Translations under genes and position numbers: made by a program
Shown here: positions 14,447-24,551 of the stretch, one piece after another
How the letters are laid out: the number at the start of each line of letters is the position of its first letter
Position numbering within the stretch: position 1 is the stretch's first letter
Origin: Bacillus luti
GTDB lineage: Bacteria; Bacillota; Bacilli; Bacillales; Bacillaceae_G
Assembly: GCF_001884105.1 (NCBI RefSeq)
Contig: NZ_MACI01000053.1
Span: forward strand, 1 to 64,000
DNA length: 64,000 nucleotides
Reading direction: 5' to 3'
The notes under the pieces: generated by a model
Told to the model about the DNA's origin: nothing
The model's database searches: none
The model's input: only the letters and a program-made list of their open reading frames with translations

Positions 14447-15232
14447 ATGATCGGTGAAATGAAACGAGAAGCATTGCACTCTTTAAAGGGAAAATGGGGA
14501 CTAGGTGTTGGATCAACAATTTTATATTTTATTTTAAGTTATGTTGTTTCAATGGCTGCAATGCTTATACTTTTAATTCCAGGAATTATTATATTTTTCT
14601 TAGTTGTTAGCTTAGCTGGGTCAGTTGAAGCGGAAACGATGTCAATTGGAGCAGCTATTACATTTGGGATTTTCTATTGCATAATGATTATTTTGAGTAA
14701 TGCATCTTATGGTATTACCTCATACGGTTACACGAATGTGTTTCTACAAATTAGTAAACGAGAAGATGCTAAAGTAGATTACTTGTTTGAAGGATTCCGT
14801 GGTTTTAAAAGAATGATCAAAACAATGTGGGCAATGCTTGCGATTTTATTATATACAGGTACATGGATTCCGATGTTGTTAACAGGTTTATTCATATTCT
14901 TAGGTGAAGAAGGAAATCTGTCGTTTACAATTGCCTTCTTCGTACTATTAGCTATTTCAATTGTTGGTATGATTGTAATGTACTTTTCTTATGCGCTGAC
15001 GTACTATGTGATGATTGAAAATCCAGAATACAGTGTGTCACAGGCAATGAAAGAAAGTAAGCATCTTATGAAGGGACATAAGTTAGATTTATTCCTTTTA
15101 TGGCTGAGTTTTATAGGTTGGGCACTTTTAGCAATTCTTACACTTGGAATAGGTTTTCTTTGGGTTAGTCCGTATATGAGTACAACGACAGCACATTTTT
15201 ATCGCTACATTTCAAAAGGTGAATTGCAGTAG
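14447..15232 (+). CDS. DUF975 family integral membrane protein
   Basis: I chose the ATG at 14447, preceded by AAAGGGGATG. Longer readings run back through the atp terminator. The 261-residue protein has about six membrane segments after the family start MIGEMKREALHSLKGKWG. It has GHKLDLFLLWLSFIGWALL near the C terminus, where the next gene has GHKMEYFLLCLSFIGWFIL. Function is unknown. The pair of adjacent homologues suggests duplication, and the two may form a heteromer (inference). Confidence 0.75.
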   Translation: MIGEMKREALHSLKGKWGLGVGSTILYFILSYVVSMAAMLILLIPGIIIFFLVVSLAGSVEAETMSIGAAITFGIFYCIMIILSNASYGITSYGYTNVFLQISKREDAKVDYLFEGFRGFKRMIKTMWAMLAILLYTGTWIPMLLTGLFIFLGEEGNLSFTIAFFVLLAISIVGMIVMYFSYALTYYVMIENPEYSVSQAMKESKHLMKGHKLDLFLLWLSFIGWALLAILTLGIGFLWVSPYMSTTTAHFYRYISKGELQ

Positions 15233-15276
15233 GAACATGCTATACTAATAGAATTATTGAGTATAGGAGGAAAGTT

Positions 15277-15930
15277 ATGATTAGTGATTTAAAAGGAGAA
15301 GCGCTAGACTCGCTTGAAGGAAAATGGGGCTTAGCAGTTGGAGCAACATTACTTATTTCGATCCTTATCACGGCTTTTAGTTTTAGTATTGATTGGGGAT
15401 TTTATTCCATTTTGGATTGGCAAGAAACAGGAAGTTCACTAATAATAAACACTCTCACATTTTTTGTTAGTGGGCCGTTAACTTTAGGTGGATATTATCT
15501 TGCTTTAAATATCATTCGTGAAAAACAAGCTAGCATCGGTAATATATTTGTTTGGTTTACGGATGGGAAAAGATTTCTAAAATCATTTTTAGTATATTTA
15601 TTAGTGAATCTTTATCTTTTTTTATGGACGTTACTTCTCATTATTCCGGGCATTATTAAATCGTTTTCTTATGCGATGACATATTTTATTATAAACGATC
15701 ATCCTGAGTATTCATTAAACCAAGCTATTACAGAAAGCCGTCGTATGATGGATGGACATAAAATGGAGTATTTCCTTTTATGTTTAAGTTTTATTGGCTG
15801 GTTTATATTAAGTTGTATTACACTGGGGATTGGATTCCTATGGTTAATTCCATATTTCTATACAACAGCTGCAGCTTTTTACGAAGAGATTGCAGAAGAA
15901 TATTATGAGAAAACAATTCCAACAATATAA
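15277..15930 (+). CDS. DUF975 family integral membrane protein, second copy
   Basis: The 217-residue homologue of the preceding gene shares the LKGEALDSLEGKWGLAVG start, an IPGIIKSFSYAMTYF segment and the GHK...FLLCLSFIGW block. It is about 40 residues shorter in the middle. TAGGAGGAAAG precedes the ATG. It is followed by a bidirectional terminator shared with the convergent gene. Confidence 0.75.
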   Translation: MISDLKGEALDSLEGKWGLAVGATLLISILITAFSFSIDWGFYSILDWQETGSSLIINTLTFFVSGPLTLGGYYLALNIIREKQASIGNIFVWFTDGKRFLKSFLVYLLVNLYLFLWTLLLIIPGIIKSFSYAMTYFIINDHPEYSLNQAITESRRMMDGHKMEYFLLCLSFIGWFILSCITLGIGFLWLIPYFYTTAAAFYEEIAEEYYEKTIPTI

Positions 15931-15990
15931 CGTGAAACTGTAAGTAGTCTGGGGTCATCCCCTGCTATTTACTGCCGGCAACTAGCGGAT

Positions 15991-16032
15991 AAAAACACCC
16001 AGTGAACTATTTGTTCATACTGGGTGTTTTTT
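15991..16032. terminator. Bidirectional terminator between convergent genes
   Basis: AAAAACACCCAGT pairs with ACTGGGTGTTTTT, with GAAC/GTTC inside. The stop codon of the minus-strand gene lies in the loop, so that gene's last codons form part of the hairpin. Confidence 0.92.
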
Positions 16033-18736
16033 GTAGAAACCTTATAAATTGCTTACTTGTTAGAGGTTTACTGAAATAGTAACCTTGCATATATTTACAG
16101 TTGTTTTTTTGTAAAAATTTCAGCTGTTTTTCTGTTTCAATTCCTTCGGCAACGACTGAAAGATTTAAAGTGTTCGCAAGAGAAAGAATGGTTGAAACGA
16201 TGGCTCTTTCTTCAGGACGATGGTCGGCTAGTTGTGTAAATTCTCTTGGGATTTTTAATGTATCGATAGGGAAAAGTGACAAATATGCAAGAGAAGAGTA
16301 GCCGGTACCGAAGTCATCAATAGATGTGTGAATGCCATATTCTTTCAATTGCTTTAGTCTTAATAATGTTTCCTGCTCATTAATCATCGCGATTCTCTCA
16401 GTTAGCTCGAGTGTTACGGATTTAGGATTAACTTTGACTTCTTGTAGTATTTGGGAAATGTTTTCGATTAATTGATCCTGCCGAAATTCTTTCGCTGATA
16501 AATTTACACTCATTTTTAAATCTGTGTAGCCGAGAGTTTGCCACATTCTTAATTGGCAACATGATTCTTTTAGCACCCAATGTCCAAGCGGGATGACTTG
16601 GGGAGTCTCTTCTACAATAGGAATGAACTCACACGGCGGGATGTCGCCTAGTAGTGGGTGTTTCCAGCGTATTAATGCTTCCGCACCGATAATTTTTTTC
16701 GTTGTAGTATCAATTTGTGGTTGATACACGAGATAGAACTCTTTATTTACTAAAGCGAGTGGCAAATCTTTTTCAATTCGAGCTTTTCGTTCTATTTTTT
16801 TATATAGTTCTTTCGTGTAAAGAGAGCTACCGTTTTTCCCTCTGTTTTTTGTTTCATACATGGCCATGTCAGCATGCTGTAAAATGGACAAAGGATCTTC
16901 CCCTGCTTCAGGATATATCGCGATTCCGATGCTCGGTGAGATTTGTAAATGTTGATTTTCGATTTCAAATGGTTCGTTCATGGCTGCTACAATCGTATCA
17001 GCCATTTTTTGTACATCTGGCTTTTTGTTATAATTTTCGATGAGGATTGTGAACTCATCCCCAGCTAGTCGAGCAAGTTTCATATTTGATGTCGATATTT
17101 GTTCAAGTCTTCTTGCTACTGCAATTAAAAGGAGATCTCCTACCCGGTGTCCGAGGGTGTCATTAATTACTTTAAAGCGGTCTAGGTCAAGAAACATAAC
17201 CGCAAAAGGCCTTTTTGTTAGTTTTGCTCGTGCAATCGCCTTTTCTAAATATTGATGAAATGAACGGCGATTTGCAAGCTCAGTTAAAGTGTCGTGATAT
17301 GCTAGGAAATTAATTTGTTCCTGTTGTTGTTTACTTTCCGTAATATCTTTAATCATTAAATAAACCCCAGAAATATGCTCCTTTAAAAAGATGGGAACGG
17401 CCGTAACATGCAAGTAGTAAATATCTCTGTTTTTGTGATATGCCCGTATTTCTAAAGAAATAGAACTTCCTTTTTTCACATGATGAAAGGCATGGATAAT
17501 TTCTTCTAAATCTTCTTCATATATGAGTGAGTAATAGGGCTGATTTAATAATTCATTCGTTTGATAACCGAGTAACGTAGTACCAGCGTTATTCACTTTG
17601 AGAAAATTACCGTACAAATCTAATGTGAAGATTGGATCTGGATGATGCTCGTATAAAGATTTAAACATTTGTTGGTTATGATATAATTCGTTTTTTTGTT
17701 TAACTAAATCTTCTGTACGTAGTTCAATTTGTTTCTCAAGTTCTAAATTAAATTGCATTTGGGCTAATAATAATATTTTATTTTGTTTTCGAACTAAACT
17801 ATGACGTATGAGGACGAAAGTGAAAGTGATCATAAGCCCGATTACTACAATAGGTGCAAAAACATTTTCGACCAATATAAAAACAATCAACATGACTACT
17901 GAAATATAAGGTAATGATAATCGGATGGATTCACCAAATTTAGGCGTTAATAGTACTTGTTCTTGTTTTTCAGGTTCTTTTGTATGGAGAATACAGGCGA
18001 TTGCTACTAGTACTAAGACAACTTGATAGAGCGGAGTAACTGTAAACATAGAATAGTCTGGTGTGAAGTATTTTATATAAGCATAAATAGCATCCGTAGT
18101 AGCATATAAAATTAAAGCACTGCCAAGAAGTGCACCAACCCCTTTTGGTAATAAGGATAATGGTCTAAATAAAAGATTGATTCCTATTAAAAGAAAGAGT
18201 AAATCAACCATTGGATAGGTAAGTTGAACAAATATGTCGATATAGGATGTTGTAAAAACGTGAATGGTTCGTTCAATGAGCAAGTAGTAACTTAAAGTAA
18301 ACTGGGCTGTAACGATAATGCAAATATCACATATCATAAAAAGCTTTTCTAATAAATCTCGGTTGTAAATGATTTCGTATAGAAAGGCAAGCGCAAAGCT
18401 AGTTAAAAAAAGTAAGTAAAAAAAATCGGACGGATCAACGAATGTATAGAAGTCTTTTAAAATTAAACGTTGATAGGCAACGACTATATCACCGATGAAA
18501 TAAGAAAGAGTTCCAACTGATAATATCATCCAAAATAAACGAGGTAATCCTTTTTTTATATTTGAAAAATAGAGTATATAGCTACAAGCGATAATATCAA
18601 TTAATAAGGTACTTATTCCGATTACTATTTGAAAAGGAAAAGAGTATTCATATAGAAAAGGCATTGCTACGTAATGAATCACTATAGACAACAATATAAT
18701 GCTTATAAGAATACTTACATGTGTTTGTTTTTTCAT
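16007..18736 (-). CDS. Membrane-bound PAS-GGDEF-EAL cyclic-di-GMP protein
   Basis: This is a 909-residue protein. Residues 1-315 contain about nine hydrophobic segments and may be a DUF4084-like sensor region, which I name tentatively. A short linker helix, a PAS domain (about 355-475), GGDEF (about 485-640) and EAL (about 655-900) follow. The synthase motif reads A558-G-D-E-F, with alanine for the first glycine, so cyclase activity is uncertain. The phosphodiesterase residues look intact: E686 (EAL), E780 (ELTE), D807-D808 (DDFGTGYSS), K828, and the later E and Q of AEGIE and MQGYYFSKP. AGGTGAT precedes the ATG. It is divergent from nuo. Confidence 0.88.
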   Translation of the reverse strand: MKKQTHVSILISIILLSIVIHYVAMPFLYEYSFPFQIVIGISTLLIDIIACSYILYFSNIKKGLPRLFWMILSVGTLSYFIGDIVVAYQRLILKDFYTFVDPSDFFYLLFLTSFALAFLYEIIYNRDLLEKLFMICDICIIVTAQFTLSYYLLIERTIHVFTTSYIDIFVQLTYPMVDLLFLLIGINLLFRPLSLLPKGVGALLGSALILYATTDAIYAYIKYFTPDYSMFTVTPLYQVVLVLVAIACILHTKEPEKQEQVLLTPKFGESIRLSLPYISVVMLIVFILVENVFAPIVVIGLMITFTFVLIRHSLVRKQNKILLLAQMQFNLELEKQIELRTEDLVKQKNELYHNQQMFKSLYEHHPDPIFTLDLYGNFLKVNNAGTTLLGYQTNELLNQPYYSLIYEEDLEEIIHAFHHVKKGSSISLEIRAYHKNRDIYYLHVTAVPIFLKEHISGVYLMIKDITESKQQQEQINFLAYHDTLTELANRRSFHQYLEKAIARAKLTKRPFAVMFLDLDRFKVINDTLGHRVGDLLLIAVARRLEQISTSNMKLARLAGDEFTILIENYNKKPDVQKMADTIVAAMNEPFEIENQHLQISPSIGIAIYPEAGEDPLSILQHADMAMYETKNRGKNGSSLYTKELYKKIERKARIEKDLPLALVNKEFYLVYQPQIDTTTKKIIGAEALIRWKHPLLGDIPPCEFIPIVEETPQVIPLGHWVLKESCCQLRMWQTLGYTDLKMSVNLSAKEFRQDQLIENISQILQEVKVNPKSVTLELTERIAMINEQETLLRLKQLKEYGIHTSIDDFGTGYSSLAYLSLFPIDTLKIPREFTQLADHRPEERAIVSTILSLANTLNLSVVAEGIETEKQLKFLQKNNCKYMQGYYFSKPLTSKQFIRFLQKTPSMNK

Positions 18737-18888
18737 TTATATCACCTACGTTGTTATATACATATAAACTTTTCTTTTTATTTTTTTACGATTGCTAAAA
18801 GACATATATAATTTCTATGTTTATTTTGCACAGATATAGCAAGTTATAAAAATAGATTTTAATAATTTTTGTTTCTGCCCCCAACATA

Positions 18889-18918
18889 TCGACATAGGAA
18901 TTTGAAGTTTGCTATAAT
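18889..18918 (+). promoter_or_regulatory. Promoter of the nuo operon
   Basis: TCGACA and TATAAT are separated by 18 bases, and the -10 is extended (TGC before TATAAT). The start near 18926 leaves a leader of about 100 bases. Confidence 0.65.
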
Positions 18919-19028
18919 GATTAAAATAGTTGCATTATTTAGAAAAATTTAAAAATAATAATTACTGCAACTAGGACATATTGTTTACTATGTGAACTTG
19001 TTCTTAATTTAGGGGGGAGGGTTTCACA

Positions 19029-19397
19029 ATGGCAAGTGTATATGAAAATAGTTATATGATCGTTTTGATTTTCTTGCTAGTAGGCATATTGCTGCCGGTA
19101 GTGGCTCTTACATTAGGAAGAATGTTGCGCCCAAACAAGCCGAGTGCAGCGAAAGCGACGACGTATGAGAGTGGAATTGAGCCTTTTCATGATGCGAATA
19201 TTCGGTTTCATGCTCGTTATTATATTTTTGCCTTATTGTTTGTCATCTTTGATGTAGAAACTTTATTTTTATATCCGTGGGCTGTTGCGTATGACAAGCT
19301 AGGTTTATTTGCATTAATTGAAATGCTCATCTTTGTAGTAATGTTGCTAGTTGGATTAGCGTATGCTTGGAAAAAGAAGGTGTTACAATGGTTATAA
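19029..19397 (+). CDS. nuoA: NADH-quinone oxidoreductase subunit A
   Basis: The 122-residue protein has three membrane helices and the family loop TYESGIEPF (near 45-53). [13 protein letters not shown] (near 75-87) is the conserved acidic second-helix motif. It belongs to the proton-pumping membrane arm of complex I. AGGGGGGAGGG precedes the ATG. It overlaps nuoB by 10 bases. Confidence 0.94.
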   Translation: MASVYENSYMIVLIFLLVGILLPVVALTLGRMLRPNKPSAAKATTYESGIEPFHDANIRFHARYYIFALLFVIFDVETLFLYPWAVAYDKLGLFALIEMLIFVVMLLVGLAYAWKKKVLQWL

Positions 19398-19906
19398 ATT
19401 TTGAGGAATTACATCCAAATGAACGAGCGGAATTAGAACAAAATATCTTTTTTTCTACATTGGAACAGTTGAAAGGATGGGCACGGAGCAATTCTTTATG
19501 GCCGATGACGTTTGGACTGGCATGCTGCGCCATTGAAATGATGGGAGTAGGTTCATCACATTACGATTTAGATCGATTTGGGTCATTTTTTCGGACTTCA
19601 CCAAGGCAATCGGATGTCATGATTGTGTCGGGAACGGTAACGAAGAAGATGGCTCCTATTGTTCGGCGCTTATACGATCAAATGCCTGAACCGAAATGGG
19701 TTATTGCGATGGGATCTTGTGCGACAGCTGGTGGTCCATATGTAAATTCGTACGCTGTTGTGAAAGGTGTAGATCAAATTGTTCCAGTTGATGTGTATAT
19801 TCCTGGATGCCCACCAAATCCTGCAGCTTTAATTTATGGAATTAATAAGTTAAAAGAAAAAATTCGTTACGAGGCAAAGACAGGAAAGCAGGTGACGAAT
19901 AAATGA
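19388..19906 (+). CDS. nuoB: NADH-quinone oxidoreductase subunit B
   Basis: I chose the ATG at 19388 after GAAGGTG, giving 172 residues. The four ligands of the terminal N2 [4Fe-4S] cluster are C46, C47, C111 and C141, in [18 protein letters not shown] and [10 protein letters not shown]. This cluster passes electrons to quinone. It overlaps nuoA and nuoC. Confidence 0.95.
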   Translation: MVINFEELHPNERAELEQNIFFSTLEQLKGWARSNSLWPMTFGLACCAIEMMGVGSSHYDLDRFGSFFRTSPRQSDVMIVSGTVTKKMAPIVRRLYDQMPEPKWVIAMGSCATAGGPYVNSYAVVKGVDQIVPVDVYIPGCPPNPAALIYGINKLKEKIRYEAKTGKQVTNK

Positions 19907-21141
19907 GTGATCCAAATAAAGAGTTAGAGGATTTAAAAAAAGAAGCTGCTAGGCGGGCGAAGGAAGAGGCGAGAAAACGCCTTGTTGCGAAACATGGGGC
20001 AGAAATAAGTAAAATTGAGGAAGAAAATCAGGAAAAAGAGAAAGCGCTACCAAAAAATGACGAACTGACTGTAGAAGAAGCCAAACGACTTGCAGCAGCA
20101 GCGAAAGCAAAAGCAGCGGCGTTAGCGAAGCAGAAAAGAGAGGGAAGCGAAGAAGTACCGGAAGAAGAAAAGGCAAAAGCAAAGGCGAAGGCAGCAGCGG
20201 CAGCAAAAGCAAAAGCGGCTGCACTAGCGAAGCAAAAGAGAGAAGGAACAGAAGGAGTACTGGAAGAAGAAAAGGCCAAAGCGAAGGCGAAGGCAGCAGC
20301 GGCAGCGAAAGCAAAAGCGGCTGCACTAGCGAAGCAAAAGAGAGAAGGAACAGAAGGAGTACCGGAAGAAGAAAAGGCCAAAGCGAAAGCAAAAGCAGCG
20401 GCGTTAGCGAAGCAGAAAAGAGAGGGAAGCGAAGGAGTAACGGAAGAGGAAAAGGCAAAAGCAAAGGCGAAGGCCGTGGCAGCAGCAAAAGCGAAAGCGG
20501 CGGCATTAGCGAAGGCAAAATCCTCGCAAGGTGATGGCGATTCGGGAGATGAAAAGGCAAAGGCAATTGCAGCAGCAAAGGCAAAAGCGGCAGCAGCGGC
20601 AAGGGCGAAGGTAAAGGGTGCTGAAGGTAAGACAGAAGATGAGCCGAAGCAGGAAGAACCTTCTATGAATCAGCCTTATTTAAATCAGTATGTTGAGGTT
20701 ATTAGGGAGAAAGTAGGAGAGAGTGCATTAGTAGATTCCTACATTAATAAACTTTCAAAAGATGTACCAACTCTTGTGGTGGATTCCGCGAAATATTATG
20801 AAGTGATGGAGTCATTGCGATTCCATGAGGGACTTGCTTTTGATTACATGTCCGAGCTACATGCGACGGATTTTGTGACACATATGGAAGTGTATGTCCA
20901 TTTATTTTCATATGGAAAGAAACAGTCAGTAGCGGTGAAGGTAAAGCTGGATCGGGAGGCGCCGCAAGTAGAGTCGGTGACAAAGCTTTGGAAAGGGGCA
21001 GATTGGCCGGAGCGGGAAGCGTATGATTTGCTCGGTATTGTATTTAAGGGGCATCCGAATTTATCACGCATATTAATGCCTGATGATTGGGTTGGATATC
21101 CGCTTAGAAAAGATTATGAACCGTATGATGTGGAGGTGTAG
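19903..21141 (+). CDS. nuoC: NADH-quinone oxidoreductase subunit C with a long Ala/Lys/Glu repeat extension
   Basis: Residues about 255-412 form a normal NuoC, with [20 protein letters not shown] and the [17 protein letters not shown] end. Before it lies a 250-residue charged extension. Residues 58-244 are about six imperfect repeats of roughly 26-34 residues built from [20 protein letters not shown]-like helix and KQKREGxEGVxE linkers. The third and fourth units differ by an 8-residue internal loss, a sign of slippage or unequal exchange. The extension is predicted helical and has no known redox role. The ATGA overlap with nuoB fixes the start. Confidence 0.92.
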   Translation: MSDPNKELEDLKKEAARRAKEEARKRLVAKHGAEISKIEEENQEKEKALPKNDELTVEEAKRLAAAAKAKAAALAKQKREGSEEVPEEEKAKAKAKAAAAAKAKAAALAKQKREGTEGVLEEEKAKAKAKAAAAAKAKAAALAKQKREGTEGVPEEEKAKAKAKAAALAKQKREGSEGVTEEEKAKAKAKAVAAAKAKAAALAKAKSSQGDGDSGDEKAKAIAAAKAKAAAAARAKVKGAEGKTEDEPKQEEPSMNQPYLNQYVEVIREKVGESALVDSYINKLSKDVPTLVVDSAKYYEVMESLRFHEGLAFDYMSELHATDFVTHMEVYVHLFSYGKKQSVAVKVKLDREAPQVESVTKLWKGADWPEREAYDLLGIVFKGHPNLSRILMPDDWVGYPLRKDYEPYDVEV

Positions 21142-21144
21142 CTT

Positions 21145-22245
21145 ATGATTCGTACGGAAGAGATGCTTTTGAATGTAGGGCCTCAGCATCCAAGTACACA
21201 TGGTGTGTTCAGACTTGTTATTAAGATTGACGGGGAAATTATTAAAGAAGCTACGCCGGTTATTGGATATTTGCATCGCGGGACTGAAAAAATTGCTGAG
21301 AGCTTACAGTATACGCAAATTATTCCTTATACAGATCGAATGGATTACTTATCGGCCATGACGAATAATTACGTCATTTGCCATGCTGTAGAGACGATGA
21401 TGGGGCTTGAAATCCCAGAGCGTGCCGAATACTTGCGAGTACTTGCGATGGAGCTCGGAAGAATTGCGAGTCATCTCGTTTGGTGGGGGACGAATCTTCT
21501 TGATATAGGGGCGGTTAGTCCGTTTTTGTATGCGTTTCGTGAACGAGAGATGATTATCAATTTATTAAATGAATTATGCGGTGCAAGGCTTACTTTTAAC
21601 TATATGAGGGTCGGCGGTGTGAAGTGGGATGCGCCGGATGGCTGGATTGAAAAGGTGGAAGAGTTTATTCCATATATGAGAGAGCAATTGGCAGGTTACC
21701 ATGACCTCGTTAGCGGTAATGAAATTTTCTTGAATCGTGTGAAGGGCGTTGGTATTTATAGCGCGGAAGAAGCAATTGCGTATTCTTTAAGCGGAGCAAA
21801 TTTGCGGTGCACCGGAGTAAACTGGGATCTTCGCAAAGACGAGCCGTATTCGATTTATGATCGCTTCGATTTCAATATTCCTGTTGGGAGCGTGGGGGAT
21901 GCTTGGGATCGCTACGTTTGCCGAATGGAAGAAATTGAGGAGTCGTTAAAAATTGTCGAGCAAGCAGTCCAGCAATTCCCGAAAGACGGAGCTGTACTGG
22001 CGAAAGTACCTAAAATTATTAAGGCTCCTAAAGGGGAAGCGTTCGTCCGTATAGAGTCACCGCGCGGAGAGATTGGTTGCTATATTGCTAGTGATGGAAA
22101 GAAAGAGCCGTATCGCTTGAAATTCCGCAGACCTTCTTTTTATAATTTGCAAATTTTACCGAAGTTATTGAAAGGTGAAAATATCGCCAATTTAATTACG
22201 ATTTTAGGTGGGGTTGATATTGTACTTGGGGAGGTTGATGGCTAA
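21145..22245 (+). CDS. nuoD: NADH-quinone oxidoreductase subunit D
   Basis: The 366-residue 49-kDa-type subunit forms the quinone pocket with NuoB. GPQHPSTHGVFR near residues 11-22 carries the quinone-contact histidine, and VIGYLHRGTEKIAE follows. The C terminus ends in ITILGGVDIVLGEVDG. AGGTGTAG precedes the ATG. The stop overlaps nuoH as TAATG. Confidence 0.95.
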   Translation: MIRTEEMLLNVGPQHPSTHGVFRLVIKIDGEIIKEATPVIGYLHRGTEKIAESLQYTQIIPYTDRMDYLSAMTNNYVICHAVETMMGLEIPERAEYLRVLAMELGRIASHLVWWGTNLLDIGAVSPFLYAFREREMIINLLNELCGARLTFNYMRVGGVKWDAPDGWIEKVEEFIPYMREQLAGYHDLVSGNEIFLNRVKGVGIYSAEEAIAYSLSGANLRCTGVNWDLRKDEPYSIYDRFDFNIPVGSVGDAWDRYVCRMEEIEESLKIVEQAVQQFPKDGAVLAKVPKIIKAPKGEAFVRIESPRGEIGCYIASDGKKEPYRLKFRRPSFYNLQILPKLLKGENIANLITILGGVDIVLGEVDG

Positions 22246-23246
22246 TGATTGAGACGCTCTTACAATCACCTTCAAGCTGGACGAATTTTTTTATTTTTTT
22301 CGGATTAGCGGTGCTCCTATTATTTGCAGTCCTTGGCTTCGTTACATACGGTATTTTGGCAGAGCGAAAAGTGATGGGATTTATGCAAGGGAGGATTGGA
22401 CCAAACCAAGTTGGAGGCCGGTTCGGTCTACTGCAAACGGTAGCTGATGTTTTGAAACTATTATTGAAAGAAGATAGTATTCCGAAAGCAGCAGATAAAC
22501 CGTTATTTATATTAGCGCCTGTCATTGCATTCGCACCAGCATTTATGGTGCTCGCAGTTATCCCGTTTACGGATAAATTTCAGTTTGCAGATATTGGAGT
22601 CGGGCTGCTTTATTATATTGCTGTTTCCGGCATTACGACGATTGGTGTTGTAACTGGGGGATGGGCGTCGAATAATAAATATTCCCTCTTAGGGGGGATG
22701 CGTGCGGCGGCGCAAATGATTTCTTATGAAATTCCGCTCGTAATGAGTGTAATTGGCATCGTTTTGTTAACCGGTAGTCTAAATTTAAATGAAATCGTAG
22801 CAGCGCAGGAGAATGTTTGGTACATTTTCGTGCAGCCAATCGGTTTCATCGTGTTTTTAATCGCGGCGGTAGCAGAGTTAAATAGGACGCCGTTTGATTT
22901 ACCAGAAGCTGAGTCGGAACTTGTTTCTGGATATCATACGGAATACTCAGGGTTTCGCTGGGCGTTTTTCATGCTTTCAGAGTACGTATATTTCTTCGGA
23001 ATGGCATCTTTAATTACAGTGCTCTTTTTAGGTGGATGGAATCCAGTTATGTTTCTTGGATTTATCCCGGGATCGGTATGGTTTGCTTTGAAATTTAGCA
23101 GTGTAGTCTTCTTATTAATTTGGTTCCGCGTCACGTTTCCGCGCATAAGAGGTGACCAGTTAATGGAGTTTGGTTGGAAAGTGTTATTACCAATTGCACT
23201 TGCAAATATTTTCTTAACGGCATTGATTAAGGAGTTATTCTTCTAA
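22245..23246 (+). CDS. nuoH: NADH-quinone oxidoreductase subunit H
   Basis: The 333-residue membrane subunit has about eight helices and links the quinone site to the proton channel. AERKVMGFMQGRIGPNQVG (near 39-57), NRTPFDLPEAESELVSGYHTE and FRVTFPRIRGDQLM are family hallmarks. It is translationally coupled to nuoD. Confidence 0.96.
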   Translation: MIETLLQSPSSWTNFFIFFGLAVLLLFAVLGFVTYGILAERKVMGFMQGRIGPNQVGGRFGLLQTVADVLKLLLKEDSIPKAADKPLFILAPVIAFAPAFMVLAVIPFTDKFQFADIGVGLLYYIAVSGITTIGVVTGGWASNNKYSLLGGMRAAAQMISYEIPLVMSVIGIVLLTGSLNLNEIVAAQENVWYIFVQPIGFIVFLIAAVAELNRTPFDLPEAESELVSGYHTEYSGFRWAFFMLSEYVYFFGMASLITVLFLGGWNPVMFLGFIPGSVWFALKFSSVVFLLIWFRVTFPRIRGDQLMEFGWKVLLPIALANIFLTALIKELFF

Positions 23247-23271
23247 TCTATGAGGGGGGTGCCAGCAAGAG

Positions 23272-23691
23272 ATGAAAGGACTATTTAAAGGATTAAAATA
23301 TACATTAAGTAATTTGAGTAAGAAGAAGGTAACGTACGATTATCCAAATCAGCCGTTGCCATTGCCCGACCGTTTTCGGGGGATTCAAAAATTTTATCCA
23401 GAAAAATGTATTGTTTGTAATCAATGTTCTAACATTTGTCCGACAGACTGTATTCAATTGACGGGAAAAAAACATCCTGATCCTACGAAGAAAGGGAAAA
23501 TTATCGATACGTACGATATTAATTTTGAAATTTGTATTCTTTGCGATTTGTGTACAGAAGTTTGTCCGACAGAGGCAATTGTCATGACAAATAATTTTGA
23601 ACTCGCGGAGTATTCGCGTGATGATTTGTTTAAAAATTTGCAGTGGCTTGACGAAAACGATGAAAACGTCAGGAAGGAGAATAAAGCATGA
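23272..23691 (+). CDS. nuoI: NADH-quinone oxidoreductase subunit I (ferredoxin type)
   Basis: The 139-residue iron-sulphur protein carries two [4Fe-4S] sites, C46-C49-C52-C56 (CIVCNQCSNIC) and C88-C91-C94-C98 (CILCDLCTEVC). It joins the input arm to NuoB. Because NuoEFG are absent here, NuoI is the likely docking face for an alternative electron donor (inference). GAGGGGGG lies upstream. It overlaps nuoJ. Confidence 0.95.
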   Translation: MKGLFKGLKYTLSNLSKKKVTYDYPNQPLPLPDRFRGIQKFYPEKCIVCNQCSNICPTDCIQLTGKKHPDPTKKGKIIDTYDINFEICILCDLCTEVCPTEAIVMTNNFELAEYSRDDLFKNLQWLDENDENVRKENKA

Positions 23692-24215
23692 ATGGCGAGT
23701 TTGTAGCATTCTTTATACTATCCTTGTCTGCAATTATCGGTGGAGTTCTTATGTTGAACTTAACGAAAGTCATGCATATGATGCTAGCTCTCGTTCTTAC
23801 ATTTCTCAGCATTGCAGGTTTGTACTTTCTTTTATCAGCCGAATTTATCGGCGTTGCACAAATTTTACTTTACTCTGGTGCGATCACAATCATTATGATT
23901 TTTGGCATTATGTTAACGAAACATAACGCGGAAAATGAATCGCGTCTTACTCTTCGAAAATGGATTATCTTCTTTGCGGTTGTAGCATTTGGAGCAGTTA
24001 TGTATTTCGCTGTTAATAGTATCGATTTTTCAAATCAAAGCACCACACAAGGAAGTTTACCTCTCCATGAAAACAACACACTTCAAATCGGTACACTTCT
24101 CTATTCAAAATATATTATTCCATTTGAGTTAACCTCGGTTATTTTACTTGTAGCACTTGTTGGCGCAATTATTCTTGCGAAGAAGGATGAGAAAGAGGAG
24201 GATTCCAATGAGTAG
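23688..24215 (+). CDS. nuoJ: NADH-quinone oxidoreductase subunit J
   Basis: The 175-residue membrane subunit has five helices. [20 protein letters not shown] near residues 65-84 is the conserved third-helix motif. The ATGA overlap with nuoI sets the start, and an 8-base overlap leads into nuoK. Confidence 0.93.
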   Translation: MNGEFVAFFILSLSAIIGGVLMLNLTKVMHMMLALVLTFLSIAGLYFLLSAEFIGVAQILLYSGAITIIMIFGIMLTKHNAENESRLTLRKWIIFFAVVAFGAVMYFAVNSIDFSNQSTTQGSLPLHENNTLQIGTLLYSKYIIPFELTSVILLVALVGAIILAKKDEKEEDSNE

Positions 24216-24522
24216 TGTTCCAGCTTCTGCGTATTTAACACTTGCGATTATTTTGTTTTGCATCGGTCTATTTGGAGCTTTAACGAAGCGAAATACGGTA
24301 ATCGTATTAGTTTGTATCGAATTAATGCTGGGCGCTGCCAATTTAAACTTAGTGGCGTTTAGCAAATTAGGTTTGTTTCCGAATTTAACAGGGCAAATTT
24401 TCGCGTTGTTTACGATGGCTGTAGCGGCAGCGGAGGCAGCGGTAGGACTCGCTATTTTAATTGCTTTGTACCGTAATCGTACGACAGTTCATGTAGATGA
24501 AATGGATACGCTCAAAGGATAG
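24208..24522 (+). CDS. nuoK: NADH-quinone oxidoreductase subunit K
   Basis: I chose the ATG at 24208, with AGAGGAGG well spaced upstream, giving 104 residues. There are three helices with the conserved buried glutamates in [13 protein letters not shown] and [12 protein letters not shown] longer reading inside nuoJ is unlikely. Confidence 0.94.
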   Translation: MSSVPASAYLTLAIILFCIGLFGALTKRNTVIVLVCIELMLGAANLNLVAFSKLGLFPNLTGQIFALFTMAVAAAEAAVGLAILIALYRNRTTVHVDEMDTLKG

Positions 24523-24551
24523 CATTGTGACCGAAAAGGGGGAAGGAAACA

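Noticed and set aside
19949-20602. Long open frames on the minus strand opposite the nuoC repeats
   Set aside because: They are an effect of the Ala/Lys/Glu codon bias of the sense repeats, giving Leu/Pro- or Phe/Ala-rich nonsense peptides with no ribosome site.
20074-20635. Regular repeats that could suggest a CRISPR array or tandem non-coding repeat
   Set aside because: The repeats keep reading frame and codon pattern inside nuoC, and there are no unique spacers between identical short repeats.
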